NCBI RefSeq assembly: GCF_000385335.1
Contig: NZ_ARWA01000001.1
Coordinates: forward strand, 2,806,001 to 2,870,000
Source: Methyloferula stellata AR4
GTDB taxonomy: Bacteria; Pseudomonadota; Alphaproteobacteria; Rhizobiales; Beijerinckiaceae
Direction of reading: 5' to 3'
Length of the DNA: 64,000 bases
The position numbers and the translations under genes were made by a program. The notes below the pieces were generated by a model. The model saw nothing but the letters and a program-made list of their open reading frames with translations, was not told where the DNA came from and did no database searches. Positions 33,656 through 43,483 of the stretch are shown here, piece after piece; within the stretch, counting starts at the first letter, position 1, and each line of letters opens with the position of its first letter.

Positions 33656-34507
33656 ATGACATCTGGTGTGTTATATCCAACGCCTCGGTGCAAAACCCAG
33701 GGGTTATCGGTCTTGCAAGACGACTACCTAATCTCACCGTACGGCATGCTGAAAGCGCAATGGCGCGTACTCGTCGCTCTCATGTTGCGCGATCTCAAGA
33801 CCCGCTTCTTCGGCACCGAATGGGGATTTTTGCTCGCCATCGGCTGGCCCTTGAGTCATATCCTTATTCTTCTCGTCATCAATTCGCAATTAGGCCGTGC
33901 GGCACCTTACGGCGATAGCGCGGCGCTCTGGTTTGCCACGGGCATTATTCCTTTCATGGCTTTCAATTATATGTCCCGCTTCATCATGATGGGCATTTTG
34001 CTCAACAAGCCCCTGCTTCTTTTTCCAACAGTGAAGATCACGGACATTCTCTTTGCCCGCGCTATTGTCGAAGTGCTGAGCGCCGGACTCGTCATTCTCA
34101 TCGTCCTCGTAATTTTCTGGGCGTTGGGGATCGATTTCATGCCAATCGATATCGTGCAGGCGAGCTTCGCGCTTCTCGCGATGATGTTGCTCGGTCTCGG
34201 CTTCGGCGTCATCAATGCGATCATCGCCGCGGCTCTTCCTTTTTGGATGACCGGCTATGCGCTTTGCATGATCGTCTTTTGGATGTCGTCGGGCATTCTC
34301 TTCGTTCCGGAGGCTCTTCCGGCATTTGCACGTGAGTGGCTTGCCTATCTGCCTTATCTGCAAGGCGTCGAATGGATGCGTTCGGCTTATTATGAAGGCT
34401 ATGGGGCCAGCATTCTTGACAAGACCTATCTGCTGTCTTGGGGTGTCGCAACTTTGTTTACGGGCCTCGCGCTCGAACGCCTCGTGCGGGGCAGAATGCT
34501 GCAATAA
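33656..34507 (+). CDS. kpsM: Capsule ABC exporter permease KpsM
   Basis: The product has about 283 residues with six or so membrane segments of the ABC-2 type. The cytoplasmic start (L-M-L-R-D-L-K-T-R-F-F-G-T) and the final P-Y-L-Q-G-V-E-W-M-R-S-A-Y-Y-E-G-Y are typical of KpsM/Wzm. It forms the inner-membrane channel with KpsT. The start is uncertain: ATG at 33656 gives the usual length, and a later ATG at 33746 also leaves the family core intact. It is distant from kpsT, with the CDP-sugar operon in between. Confidence 0.9.
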   Translation: MTSGVLYPTPRCKTQGLSVLQDDYLISPYGMLKAQWRVLVALMLRDLKTRFFGTEWGFLLAIGWPLSHILILLVINSQLGRAAPYGDSAALWFATGIIPFMAFNYMSRFIMMGILLNKPLLLFPTVKITDILFARAIVEVLSAGLVILIVLVIFWALGIDFMPIDIVQASFALLAMMLLGLGFGVINAIIAAALPFWMTGYALCMIVFWMSSGILFVPEALPAFAREWLAYLPYLQGVEWMRSAYYEGYGASILDKTYLLSWGVATLFTGLALERLVRGRMLQ

Positions 34508-34614
34508 TCCTTCGCTTTAGACCACAATGATTTGGCCCGCCCGCCGATTTCACCATGGGGTTGGGACGTGTCTCGCTCCCGTCCCTGCGGGTAGCCGAGG
34601 CCGACCGTCCGCTT

Positions 34615-35712
34615 TCATGGCGCATCCCTCATTTCGTATACTTCTTCGACATAGCCCGGACGCATCCAGAAAGGACATCTCGATAGTCTTCGGAAGCCCT
34701 TGATCTCCTCGATCACATCTCCTACTCGCTCCTGGAATTCGTCGGCAGACCTCCGAGCCATCGCCTCTTGATTGATGCTCAGCAGGTAACGGGCGCTGCT
34801 TTGCCTCAGATATCCCCGCATGGTGGAACCGCTCATCTCAGGGAATGAATCAACATTGACGATCACATCGAAGTCGAGCGCCGAGATGTCGGCGGCGCTG
34901 ATCACTTTTATACGATCTGGGCAGAAGAGCTCTCCAGATAGCGAGATCCGATCGGCACCGAGATTCTGGGCCAGAAAATAGGCTTGGACCGCACCGACTG
35001 TCGGAAGATCAACGATGGTGTAATTAGTCAACCCCAACCAGTTGCAATAGTATGCAACATATCCCGCGCCGCCGCCGATTTCGCAGATCCTGGGATCATC
35101 AATAGGAGAAAGGAGCTCCCTAAGCCGCAATGCAACATAGATCGCGGTGAAGCTGCGCTCCGTAAACAACCCTCGTTTTGTCTTTAGGCCAAAGAGTCCA
35201 CCGTGAAAATGCGGAGCGTGGATTTCTTGTTGAATCTTCTCCTCAATCCTGTCGAGCAACGCGTCGGGATGTTGTTGGAGGTAAGGAAGGAAATCGCCTT
35301 GCTCGACGGTTTGTACCGGAATCGCACGTAGTGAAGCGGCAAGGGAAAGTAAGCGATCAAAAGCGAGCTGGCGGACATGCTGCTGTACAGCAGGGTCGGC
35401 AACGATCCGCTCGTACATGCCATCGAACTGCTCAAAGCCATAGGTCAGTGGAGAGGCAAACATGCGGGCCAAGATGTCCGCCGCGGCGCTTAGCTCTCCG
35501 CTCAATAACAGCTCGGCGAAGTTTTGGTGTTTGGAGACAATTGACGTCCAAACATCTTCCCCTGAAGCAATTGAATGGCGCAAGGACCGGCGTAGTGCCG
35601 CCGCAATTCGCAGCATAGTCGACTCGTCGAAAAACGCAGCTGGCGCTCCGCATTCAAGCGGGCAATCTGGTGCATGGCGTGAGAAATCGTGAACGAAGAT
35701 GCTTCCAGACAT
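34615..35712 (-). CDS. Putative sugar O-methyltransferase (NanM-like)
   Basis: The 365-residue product has a helical N-terminal half and a C-terminal SAM domain with I-C-E-I-G-G-G-A-G-Y-V-A-Y-Y (about 225-238), Y-T-I-V-D-L-P-T-V and D-V-I-V-N-V-D-S-F-P-E-M. The E-I-G-G-G-x-G and D-L-P motifs match putative sugar O-methyltransferases seen in polysaccharide clusters. It probably methylates a capsule sugar. The start ATG is the first in the frame. The gene converges with kpsM. Confidence 0.75.
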   Translation of the reverse strand: MSGSIFVHDFSRHAPDCPLECGAPAAFFDESTMLRIAAALRRSLRHSIASGEDVWTSIVSKHQNFAELLLSGELSAAADILARMFASPLTYGFEQFDGMYERIVADPAVQQHVRQLAFDRLLSLAASLRAIPVQTVEQGDFLPYLQQHPDALLDRIEEKIQQEIHAPHFHGGLFGLKTKRGLFTERSFTAIYVALRLRELLSPIDDPRICEIGGGAGYVAYYCNWLGLTNYTIVDLPTVGAVQAYFLAQNLGADRISLSGELFCPDRIKVISAADISALDFDVIVNVDSFPEMSGSTMRGYLRQSSARYLLSINQEAMARRSADEFQERVGDVIEEIKGFRRLSRCPFWMRPGYVEEVYEMRDAP

Positions 35713-35845
35713 TAATGTGCCTATAATGGATCAGTGTTAGGTGCTTCTTAAGTCTGCCCTTCGCATAGATTTCATGCCTCGCCCACAGAAACTGAAAAGA
35801 CTAGCCGAAGTCGTAATCGTACGCGATTCGTTAGCCTTCTTAGCT

Positions 35846-38800
35846 TCATGCTTGATGCATGTCTTGGATAGTATAGGCGTCAGACGTTAATCTAGGTAGG
35901 TTCGGACTGTACCAACGGCTGGCCGCACCAGGCACACCAGCCTTGTCGAGCAAACCCTCCCGATCATCTGGAAAAGGAAACGCGTTCCGAGCAGGCACAA
36001 GGTGCCTTACGTGGGGAGTAACCGCAATATATTTGCCGTGCGCCGCAGCCTCGATGCCAAGAGCTATCATCAAACTTCTGTAGTTCGAAATCCCAAATTT
36101 GCTCAACGTCTGATTCAAAAAGTCCTTTCTAAGCAAAATATCCATTGGCGCAGGAACATCGACGCATCTCTGACAGTATAACTGGCCATGATATCCGCTA
36201 TGGGCCAATTTGCTTCCGATATATGGATCTAAAATCGTATTGTCGGAGGTGAAGAAACCACCCGACCATCGCACAACCGTTTCCTTTTCATCGCAAATCA
36301 GACCGCTTACGGCGATTATGTCGGCATCCAAAAGAGCGACCGCGAAGAGCTCAGGGAGAACGATGCTACGGTTAGCCAAGTCGCCCAGAATTGCTATCCA
36401 TTCCGGCCCTTCTGTCGAACGAGCAAGAGCGGCAAGGTCAACTAATGCTTTTCTGTCTGAATCGAGCAGGAAGTTGCGTCCATCCAATACTTCGGTAAGC
36501 GGAATTGGGATCGTTTGCCTGTGTTTTACTCGCCACATTCCTGGATGCGAAAAGAGGGGGTTCGCTTCGATTTGCAAATTTTCTTTGCCAAGATCTTTTA
36601 GCAGCCGCTCCAAAACAAAACGCTGAGAGTCGATTGTTTGAGGTTTGGCTTCGTGGCCCGCAGCGGCTGTCGAACCCGGGTGTATTCGCCAGGCATAGAG
36701 CAATTCAGGCACATGAACTGGTTTGATACCGCGGGCGAAGGCTCTCGTTAAAGTGTCGTAGTCGTGGCACCAAGTCGCTCGATTGTCTGAATAAGCATCT
36801 ATTTCATTCAATAATTCGCGCTGGATGGCCATCAAATGAGTCGGATAACAACAATTGGTCAAAAGCACTGGGTCGAAATTGGGTTTAAAAAAAGGATTGA
36901 ACTGCTTCGAGTCAGGATCAGAGTTGAACTCGTCGGAATAGAAAATCCGTGCCGTCGGATGAGATTCGATAAAGCTTGCCATCACTGTTAAGGCATCCAC
37001 AGTCCAATAATCATCAGCATCGACCGGTAATAAGAAATCGCCTGTCATTGCGGAGACTATGCTCCGATTTGCCCCATTGATGCCTTGATTAACCGCATGT
37101 CGTATGACTTTCGCCAGTCCGCTTTTCTCTAACTGGCCAACCCATTGAATCGTTTTTGGGTCACTGGAGCCGTTATCGATAACCACCATTTCTTTGTTGA
37201 GGTAAGATTGCATCGTGAATGCAGCTAACATTTCATCCAACAATGATGGCGCCTGATCGTAAATCGATACCCCAATCGTAAGCCTGTATTTTTCGACAGT
37301 GGGATAAAGCTTAGCTCGGCGACATATTTCCGCGGTGAGCCAAGCTTCAAATTGCATGGGGTCATTATCGATGCGATAACTTCGCTTACCTTCAGTGAAA
37401 TTCAATTCATAAAATGGATTATCTTGATCGAAATTCTCATTGAAATAGGGATCGGTTAATCCTGGCCACCTAGCGTATAAACGTTGCCTTTCGCATGAAA
37501 AGGTGCCGCTCTTACTCGACGATTCGAAATGATATACCGAGATATAAGGATCAACCACGCAAGACAGGCCGTTTGCGCGAAGCTTGAGAGAAAAGTCTAC
37601 ATCATTGTAATTCAGTGGAAGACTTTCATCGAAGCCCATGACGAATTCGTAATTCGACCTTTTGACGAACATCAACGCTCCGGTGACTCCAAAGGCCTCT
37701 CGTCGGCAGCGGAGATAGCCGTTATTGCCCGAGAAATGAGCTTCCTTGAAGATGCCTGAATGCGTCGGGCCATATGAAGTCAAAACGACACCATTATGTT
37801 GCACGCGGCCATCTTCGAATAAGCAAAGAGGAGCAATAGCACCCACCTGGGGATTGCTTTCCAGGAAGCCTACCATGCGGGTTCCGCCGCAACGCGTTAT
37901 GACCTCGACATCATCATTTAATATGCAGAGATATTCTCCCTGGGCGTGACGTATTCCCCAGTTGAGCTTCTCTGAAAAATTAAAATGGCTTGTTGGATGG
38001 TACTCAATAAGCGCTACGCCTTCTATCGTAGCAAGAAAGTCCAATTGTCTTTTGTTCAAATCGCCGTTGTGGACGACAACAAATTCCCGACGCGGATAGA
38101 ATTCCAGCGTCTCAAGGCTTCGAATGCATTGCTCGAGCAAGTCTGTCTGAGCGCCACGAATGACCCGACTCTTCGCGGCGGTGGGAATTATATATGAAAC
38201 GAGAGGCGGCACTCTGTTTAGAGGATAATCAACGTACCAAAAGCCGGGGGACCAACCAGGGAGAACCTCAGCACTGGGATTTTTGGTTCTTGCATGTTCG
38301 CGAACCGCTGCAATCTGACGTTCCAACGCATATGACTTGGCGTCCAACGTCGCTGCCGTCGATCCTTCAATTGCGCGCCAAAAATAACAAATTTTTGGAA
38401 TATGGCAGACATTCTTCGCCTTGGCAGATATTCGCAAAGCGAGGTCAAAATCCTGCGTTCCGTCAAACGCGGAACGGAAGCCACCAACAGCCTCTATCGT
38501 GCCTCTTTGGTACACACTGAGATGACAGATATACATCGTGTTTTCGAGGAAAACAGGGGACCATGCTGGCTTATGGCTAAAATCATAGAGTTCGTAATCG
38601 ACTGATAATTTGCACTCGTCCGTGTAAAAAAGTTCCGTCGAGGGATTATCTTTCCACTTATTCCAAATGAAGAAAAACGCGTCTCGTGCAAGCAGATCGT
38701 CATGATCGACAAGTGCGAAATGAGTACCGCTGGCAAGCGACAGAGCGGCATTGCTCGCGACAGAAATTCCATTATTTTCTTTAAACACGACGCGCAAACG

Positions 38801-39829
38801 GCGCTCATTTCTGGCCATAAGCTTTAACTGGCTTATAGTGTCCGGAATCGTAGACCCGTCATCGACCACGATCCATTCCCAGTTGGAATACCGCTGATTC
38901 TGAAGGGAGAGGAGCAGTTCAGATAAATATTTAGGATCAGTATTATAAGTTGGTGTAATTACGGAAATAAAGAACTCTTCATCAAAATACTTTGTATATT
39001 GCTCTTCTAAGTAATGAATATTGCAATAATGCGCTAATTGTCTGGTGTCACGCTTATCGATGAAAGGGAATTGCCGCTTTTCGGATCGACCATGCCTTAA
39101 CCAATGCACAAGTGGATTTATGCCATTTTCACGGATATCGGCGTTCTGCTTTAAGTAATTTGCTGCGCTAAAAAAGGGAGAGGGTTCGCGGCCTTCCTTG
39201 GCGCCATAAATTACGTAGTGAAGTGCGGCATCTATTCCTGCGCTTTCAACATCTGGGTTCTGAGCTAAATAGAAGCTTTCATCAAACAGGTCTGATTGCC
39301 TTATCAGATCAACGTCTGCCCTCCGCAGGTCGTCAGTCGCTCCGCGCGCCAGAACCACCAAGTCAATCTGTTTTGGACTATTGACGTCTTCATCGTCATT
39401 CTCTGCAAGCCTCGTCTGCAATTTAGGCATAGCTGCTTCCGAAGATCGGACAGAATTTGTCTCATCTCGCCTTCGAGCCGACGTCAAGGCAAAATAATAT
39501 TTTAAGTCAAACTGCAGATGCGGATCGCGCCCTTCTTTCGCGCCATGCATTATGAAATGCACGAGCGGATTCATGCCTGACGCGGCGACGTCCGGGTTCT
39601 GCTTCAGATAGAATTTCGTATCGAAGAGCGGACCTGGATTGCGGCCTTCGCCCGCGCCCGTTTCAAAATAATGCAGGACGGCATCGACCGGCGTGCCGCG
39701 AAGGTCCGGATAATTTTCCTTATACCAAATGGGGTCCATGAGAGCGGAAGATCGAAGCACAGCCATGGCTTTGGCTGCGTGCCATTTCGCTTTTGCGTGC
39801 CGGGGAAGAAATCGAATGGCTTCAAACAT
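35846..39829 (-). CDS. Giant GT2 glycosyltransferase with N-terminal EGR repeats
   Basis: The product has 1327 residues. Four units of a roughly 37-residue repeat (F-D-x-x-x-Y-L-x-x-N-P-D-V, H-Y/F, G-x-x-E-G-R) lie at about 28-110 and 185-265, with a truncated unit between. Three GT2 domains follow: A (about 286-480; V-I-T-P-T-Y-N, D-D-G-S, D-H-D-D), B (about 543-800; I-I-P-T, N-D-D-V) and C (about 848-1080; V-V-I-D-N-G-S, D-A-D-D). The last about 220 residues resemble another GT2 C-terminal part. It could polymerise several linkages. Base composition is clearly lower in GC than its neighbours except for the first about 110 codons. Confidence 0.9.
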   Translation of the reverse strand: MFEAIRFLPRHAKAKWHAAKAMAVLRSSALMDPIWYKENYPDLRGTPVDAVLHYFETGAGEGRNPGPLFDTKFYLKQNPDVAASGMNPLVHFIMHGAKEGRDPHLQFDLKYYFALTSARRRDETNSVRSSEAAMPKLQTRLAENDDEDVNSPKQIDLVVLARGATDDLRRADVDLIRQSDLFDESFYLAQNPDVESAGIDAALHYVIYGAKEGREPSPFFSAANYLKQNADIRENGINPLVHWLRHGRSEKRQFPFIDKRDTRQLAHYCNIHYLEEQYTKYFDEEFFISVITPTYNTDPKYLSELLLSLQNQRYSNWEWIVVDDGSTIPDTISQLKLMARNERRLRVVFKENNGISVASNAALSLASGTHFALVDHDDLLARDAFFFIWNKWKDNPSTELFYTDECKLSVDYELYDFSHKPAWSPVFLENTMYICHLSVYQRGTIEAVGGFRSAFDGTQDFDLALRISAKAKNVCHIPKICYFWRAIEGSTAATLDAKSYALERQIAAVREHARTKNPSAEVLPGWSPGFWYVDYPLNRVPPLVSYIIPTAAKSRVIRGAQTDLLEQCIRSLETLEFYPRREFVVVHNGDLNKRQLDFLATIEGVALIEYHPTSHFNFSEKLNWGIRHAQGEYLCILNDDVEVITRCGGTRMVGFLESNPQVGAIAPLCLFEDGRVQHNGVVLTSYGPTHSGIFKEAHFSGNNGYLRCRREAFGVTGALMFVKRSNYEFVMGFDESLPLNYNDVDFSLKLRANGLSCVVDPYISVYHFESSSKSGTFSCERQRLYARWPGLTDPYFNENFDQDNPFYELNFTEGKRSYRIDNDPMQFEAWLTAEICRRAKLYPTVEKYRLTIGVSIYDQAPSLLDEMLAAFTMQSYLNKEMVVIDNGSSDPKTIQWVGQLEKSGLAKVIRHAVNQGINGANRSIVSAMTGDFLLPVDADDYWTVDALTVMASFIESHPTARIFYSDEFNSDPDSKQFNPFFKPNFDPVLLTNCCYPTHLMAIQRELLNEIDAYSDNRATWCHDYDTLTRAFARGIKPVHVPELLYAWRIHPGSTAAAGHEAKPQTIDSQRFVLERLLKDLGKENLQIEANPLFSHPGMWRVKHRQTIPIPLTEVLDGRNFLLDSDRKALVDLAALARSTEGPEWIAILGDLANRSIVLPELFAVALLDADIIAVSGLICDEKETVVRWSGGFFTSDNTILDPYIGSKLAHSGYHGQLYCQRCVDVPAPMDILLRKDFLNQTLSKFGISNYRSLMIALGIEAAAHGKYIAVTPHVRHLVPARNAFPFPDDREGLLDKAGVPGAASRWYSPNLPRLTSDAYTIQDMHQA

Positions 39830-39838
39830 ATTGGAACG

Positions 39839-41869
39839 TCACAGCTCCTGCGGCCTAACGGCCGCGCGTCCCTCCGCACGTCCGTGGCGCAGATAATGCG
39901 CGAGCGGATTCATGCCCGCCGCGCGTACGTCCGGATGAGTCAGAAGATAAAAATTCGTATGGAAATCGGGGCCGGCATCGCGGCCTTCACGCCAGCCATG
40001 CAGCATGTAATGGAGAAGCGGATTCATGCCGGAGTGGCGCACATCCGCATAGCGATCGAGATACCAGCGCGTATCGAAAAACGGATTCGGCCGATAGCCG
40101 CGCAAATAACCTTCTTCCAGATAATGCCGGACAGGTCTGAGCCAGCTTTCGGCCGCATCCTTATATTCGGCCCTGTACCAGTCCGCGTCGAAGAGGCCGC
40201 TACGCTGGAGTCTGCCTTCGGCGCGATGGGTTGGAGCGAATAACGGGAGGCCTTTTATCCAAGCGCGTCCATTGCGATGTTTCGCTAGCCTGGCTTCGGT
40301 ATCGACAAGCTGGCTTCGGAGTACTTGAATCTCACCTTCGTATCTGTCGTGCAGCTCCGAGCGCGCGGAAGCCGCCGTCGCGGCCGCGGTGACGGACGCC
40401 TTTTGCAGACGCTGCAACTCGACTGATAGTCCGGCATGCTCAGAGGCAAGTCTGTTTTTTTCAGTAACCATCTGAGCGAGCGCCGCTTCGACTGCCGCAT
40501 TGTTTCTCTCGGCTTCGGCCAATGCTGTCTGGTGAAATGCCTCGAGCTTTTGTTTCTCGGCCCGTACTCGTTCAAGGTCGGCGGCGAAGGCAGCTTCTCC
40601 CTGCTCCAATTGCGCGCTGCGGCTCGCAAGGAGCGCCATGGTCTTGGCGGCTTCGCGGCGCTGGGCGTCGATCGTGACGGCGAGCTGATCCTTTTCGGCG
40701 AGAAGCGCCGAGATCTGTGCGGTGTGGCTTTCGACGCGGCTCTTGAGTTCGATATTCTCGTCGTTCGCCTGGACACGCGCGGCTTCGGACTGCGCCCGGC
40801 CGATATCGGCAAGCGCCGCCCCGGCCTCGGTCTCAGCGAGACGTGCCGCAGCCGCGCCTAGAGCCTCATCCCGGGCCTGCAATTCGGCGGATAGACGGTC
40901 GCGATCCTGCTGAAGCGAGATTAATCCGGCATGGGCATCTGCCTGCCGCGCATGCAGAAGGTCGCGCTCGCTTTGAACGGCTATTATGCGCGTCTGCAAG
41001 TCCTCGATGCCGATCTCATAATCCATCAAGAGCCGCCCGAACATCGCGCTCGATTGTTCGACCACGTGCCGGATCTCGTTCAATTTCTCCGCTGCCGAAT
41101 TGGAGAACGGATTATGCGCCAGTTCGAGGAGAGCTTCGTAAGCGGCGATCGTCCATTCGTGGACGTCGGAATGCGCGCTTAACTCGGCATGATCAACCCT
41201 GTTGTGAACGAGCTCGGTTTTGAGAAAATGTTCTATGTCATGGGCTGAGCGGTCGGATAGGCGCGGCCAAGCCAGCCCCGTGTCGTTGGAAATCTTTTCG
41301 GAAATCCGTCGCCAATCCGAAATGAAGTCGTTCCAAGTGACAATCGAGCGTGCAACATTTCGGGACTCTAATTCCGCGTCGAGCACATGGCGTAGCCACA
41401 GCAGCAAGCCCTTGGTCAACGGCATTCCGTCTCGTGCCTTGAGCGATTGCGCGACCTCCAAAGGCGAGCGGATCGGAATCACGACTCTCGGATTGACATC
41501 CATCTCCTTGAAAATATCGAGCCAGAAAGGCGCGAAGCGGCAGATGCGGGGATCTTTCAAAACGGACAGCGGCGCAGAGTCGAATTCTGCCTGGAACAGG
41601 TCTTTGGCCCGTTCCTTATAGCCGGCGGCGACCGGAGATCCGTACCAAAGGGGATTGAATTTCCGCCAATCGTGCCAGATGGAACCGGCGGCGGCGAGAA
41701 GCTCGTCGTGAAGTTCCATAATCGGACGGGATTCGAAATAACCGGCCGGGTTTGTAGGACTGCCGGGCATCAAATGTTTAGGCGCCGCGCCGCCCAATTT
41801 CGTCAGAGTGCCGGCGACAGCGCTCGTGCCGCTTCGATGCATGCCCAAGACGATAATAACGTCCGACAT
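39839..41869 (-). CDS. Sulfotransferase-like protein with coiled coil and EGR repeats
   Basis: The product has about 676 residues. Residues about 1-230 form a P-loop sulfotransferase-like domain with the PAPS-binding loop G-M-H-R-S-G-T-S (9-16), L-K-D-P-R-I-C-R-F and V-I-P-I-R-S-P-L-E-V-A-Q-S. A long coiled coil follows (about 285-540, rich in Ala, Glu and Arg). Three units of the same repeat as in the GT2 proteins end the chain (about 565-670: W-Y-L-D-R-Y-A-D-V, H-Y-M-L-H-G, E-G-R). It may sulfate the capsule while bound to partners through the repeats. The start is ATG at 41869 (GTG at 41881 possible). Confidence 0.8.
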   Translation of the reverse strand: MSDVIIVLGMHRSGTSAVAGTLTKLGGAAPKHLMPGSPTNPAGYFESRPIMELHDELLAAAGSIWHDWRKFNPLWYGSPVAAGYKERAKDLFQAEFDSAPLSVLKDPRICRFAPFWLDIFKEMDVNPRVVIPIRSPLEVAQSLKARDGMPLTKGLLLWLRHVLDAELESRNVARSIVTWNDFISDWRRISEKISNDTGLAWPRLSDRSAHDIEHFLKTELVHNRVDHAELSAHSDVHEWTIAAYEALLELAHNPFSNSAAEKLNEIRHVVEQSSAMFGRLLMDYEIGIEDLQTRIIAVQSERDLLHARQADAHAGLISLQQDRDRLSAELQARDEALGAAAARLAETEAGAALADIGRAQSEAARVQANDENIELKSRVESHTAQISALLAEKDQLAVTIDAQRREAAKTMALLASRSAQLEQGEAAFAADLERVRAEKQKLEAFHQTALAEAERNNAAVEAALAQMVTEKNRLASEHAGLSVELQRLQKASVTAAATAASARSELHDRYEGEIQVLRSQLVDTEARLAKHRNGRAWIKGLPLFAPTHRAEGRLQRSGLFDADWYRAEYKDAAESWLRPVRHYLEEGYLRGYRPNPFFDTRWYLDRYADVRHSGMNPLLHYMLHGWREGRDAGPDFHTNFYLLTHPDVRAAGMNPLAHYLRHGRAEGRAAVRPQEL

Positions 41870-41959
41870 AGTCCAACTCACGCTGCAGAAAGAAATTACA
41901 TCATGTTTCGATTGTCTTCGCGAGGATGCGCTCGACCACGCTGTCTCCCGGCTTCGCCA

Positions 41960-43135
41960 TCACTTCACCACCGTTGCTATACTTGCGCCTGAGGCCGCCG
42001 GCGCCACAGCCATGTCGAAGATCCCAATAACCTTCTCGACGTCGGTGAGCGGTGCATTCGACACATAGAGAAAGTCCCGGTTGATCATGCGGAAATTTTG
42101 CGCGGCGAATAGGCTGCTCGGGTTATGCATGTTTAACCGGTAGATCACGGGTATCATGCGATCCGCTTGGATGAAGGGGCTGTCCGGACGAAGGATCTGA
42201 ACGACGTTTGCCGGCTCATAACGCACGACAAACACGCCCGAAGCATCGGATCGTTGATCGAGGAGGCCACCCGCCTTCGCCAAAGCCTGCGATAGCGAAA
42301 TGCCTTCCGCATCGAAGGAAATTTCGGCGTTCCGACCGGTCGCCCCATAAGCGATGAAAGTCTGCGGGTCGCGAATCAAGGTCAAAACATCATCCGGGCG
42401 CAGATAAATATTCTCGCGCGGATCGGAGGCCACCCGGCTCATGGGGACGCGGACAGTGGTGGCGCCGCGAGACAATTGAACATAGGTCTCGTTTATGGGC
42501 GCGCGAATGCCGCCGGCCTCCGCGACGACATCCATGATCCGGTCGCCCTTCACACTCAAGGGCACTCTGGCACCATTCACGACTTCGCCGGTGACGGTAA
42601 CGGTGTTGCTGACGGACTTGGTTACGTTGATCAGGACCTGTGGCTGAATCGCTTTGCCATCAAGCGCCTTTTCAACGATCGCCTGTACCTCGCGTGTCGT
42701 ACGCCCCGCGACACGAACCCGGCCCGCATAGGGAACCGTGATCGCGCCATCGCCGCCGACAACTTGATCCGGAATGGTGGCGCTCTTCGAGCCGGTGGTA
42801 AATTTATCGGCGACGAGTGGTCCTGAAAACAGGCCGCCCGCGCTCGCCTCCCAGATGGTCACTGAAACGGCATCGCCAACGCCGATTTTCGGTTCGGCCG
42901 AGTGGCGATAATCGCTGAAGCGGGCCTGGAAGCTATCAGGCCCACGCCGTCGCAAAAGGTCAACGACCACCGAATCGACATCGATCAGCTCATAGCGCGG
43001 CGCGAGCGGGCTTCCGGCTTGCGAGAGAATGTCGTCCGCGCTCGGCCCGGACGTTGGGATAGCCGAACAACCAGCCATGGGAAGCAAGGCGAGGGGCCAA
43101 AATGCGCACCCCCAAATTCTCCAAAACTGATTCAT
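41960..43135 (-). CDS. Wza/KpsD-type outer membrane polysaccharide export lipoprotein
   Basis: The product has about 391 residues. A lipoprotein signal ends in P-M-A-G-C with Cys23 as the lipidated residue. The poly-export domain (about 80-165) has I-G-V-G-D-A-V-S-V-T-I-W-E-A and G-D-G-A-I-T-V-P-Y-A-G-R-V. Two SLBB-type domains follow (T-V-T-G-E-V, then Y-L-R-P-D-D-V-L). It forms the outer-membrane channel through which KpsMTE-exported polysaccharide leaves the cell. The start is ATG at 43135, because the signal peptide begins there. Confidence 0.9.
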   Translation of the reverse strand: MNQFWRIWGCAFWPLALLPMAGCSAIPTSGPSADDILSQAGSPLAPRYELIDVDSVVVDLLRRRGPDSFQARFSDYRHSAEPKIGVGDAVSVTIWEASAGGLFSGPLVADKFTTGSKSATIPDQVVGGDGAITVPYAGRVRVAGRTTREVQAIVEKALDGKAIQPQVLINVTKSVSNTVTVTGEVVNGARVPLSVKGDRIMDVVAEAGGIRAPINETYVQLSRGATTVRVPMSRVASDPRENIYLRPDDVLTLIRDPQTFIAYGATGRNAEISFDAEGISLSQALAKAGGLLDQRSDASGVFVVRYEPANVVQILRPDSPFIQADRMIPVIYRLNMHNPSSLFAAQNFRMINRDFLYVSNAPLTDVEKVIGIFDMAVAPAASGASIATVVK

Positions 43136-43483
43136 GCAAAAGCCGCCCACATTGCGGGAATCCCTTGCCATCGTGAGGGTCCAACGGCGACCACCGTCAG
43201 CAGGTAGCGCTTAGGCTTCCGTAGCGACATCCAATATCTTCCCTAGAGATATTCGAACTGATCACGCATAATGTGAGTGACAACAGCTATCAGACTAAGC
43301 CGCGATGAATTACACTAACTTATAATTCATCGAAGCCAACGACGGCTTTGCGACTATAATGCCTTAAAAGTTGCAGCGATCGTAATAGTTGCTGTTTTGC
43401 AACATGTATTTCTTTATTAAACCGCGGACTAGCCGGCATTCCGTTACGGTGCCAAAAATAGTTGCTGGACGGCGGCGATTCAG
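43136..43483. promoter_or_regulatory. Divergent intergenic region with operator-like dyad
   Basis: This region of about 350 bases lies between the wza-like gene (minus) and the CDP-alcohol transferase (plus). GATGAATT (43304-43311) and AATTCATC (43324-43331) form a perfect inverted repeat around 12 AT-rich bases, centred near the middle of the region, as expected for a shared operator. No clear -35/-10 pair was picked out. Confidence 0.4.

Noticed and set aside
34563-34585. GGGACG/CGTCCC stem between kpsM and the O-methyltransferase gene
   Set aside because: The stem is six pairs with no T run, too weak to call a terminator.
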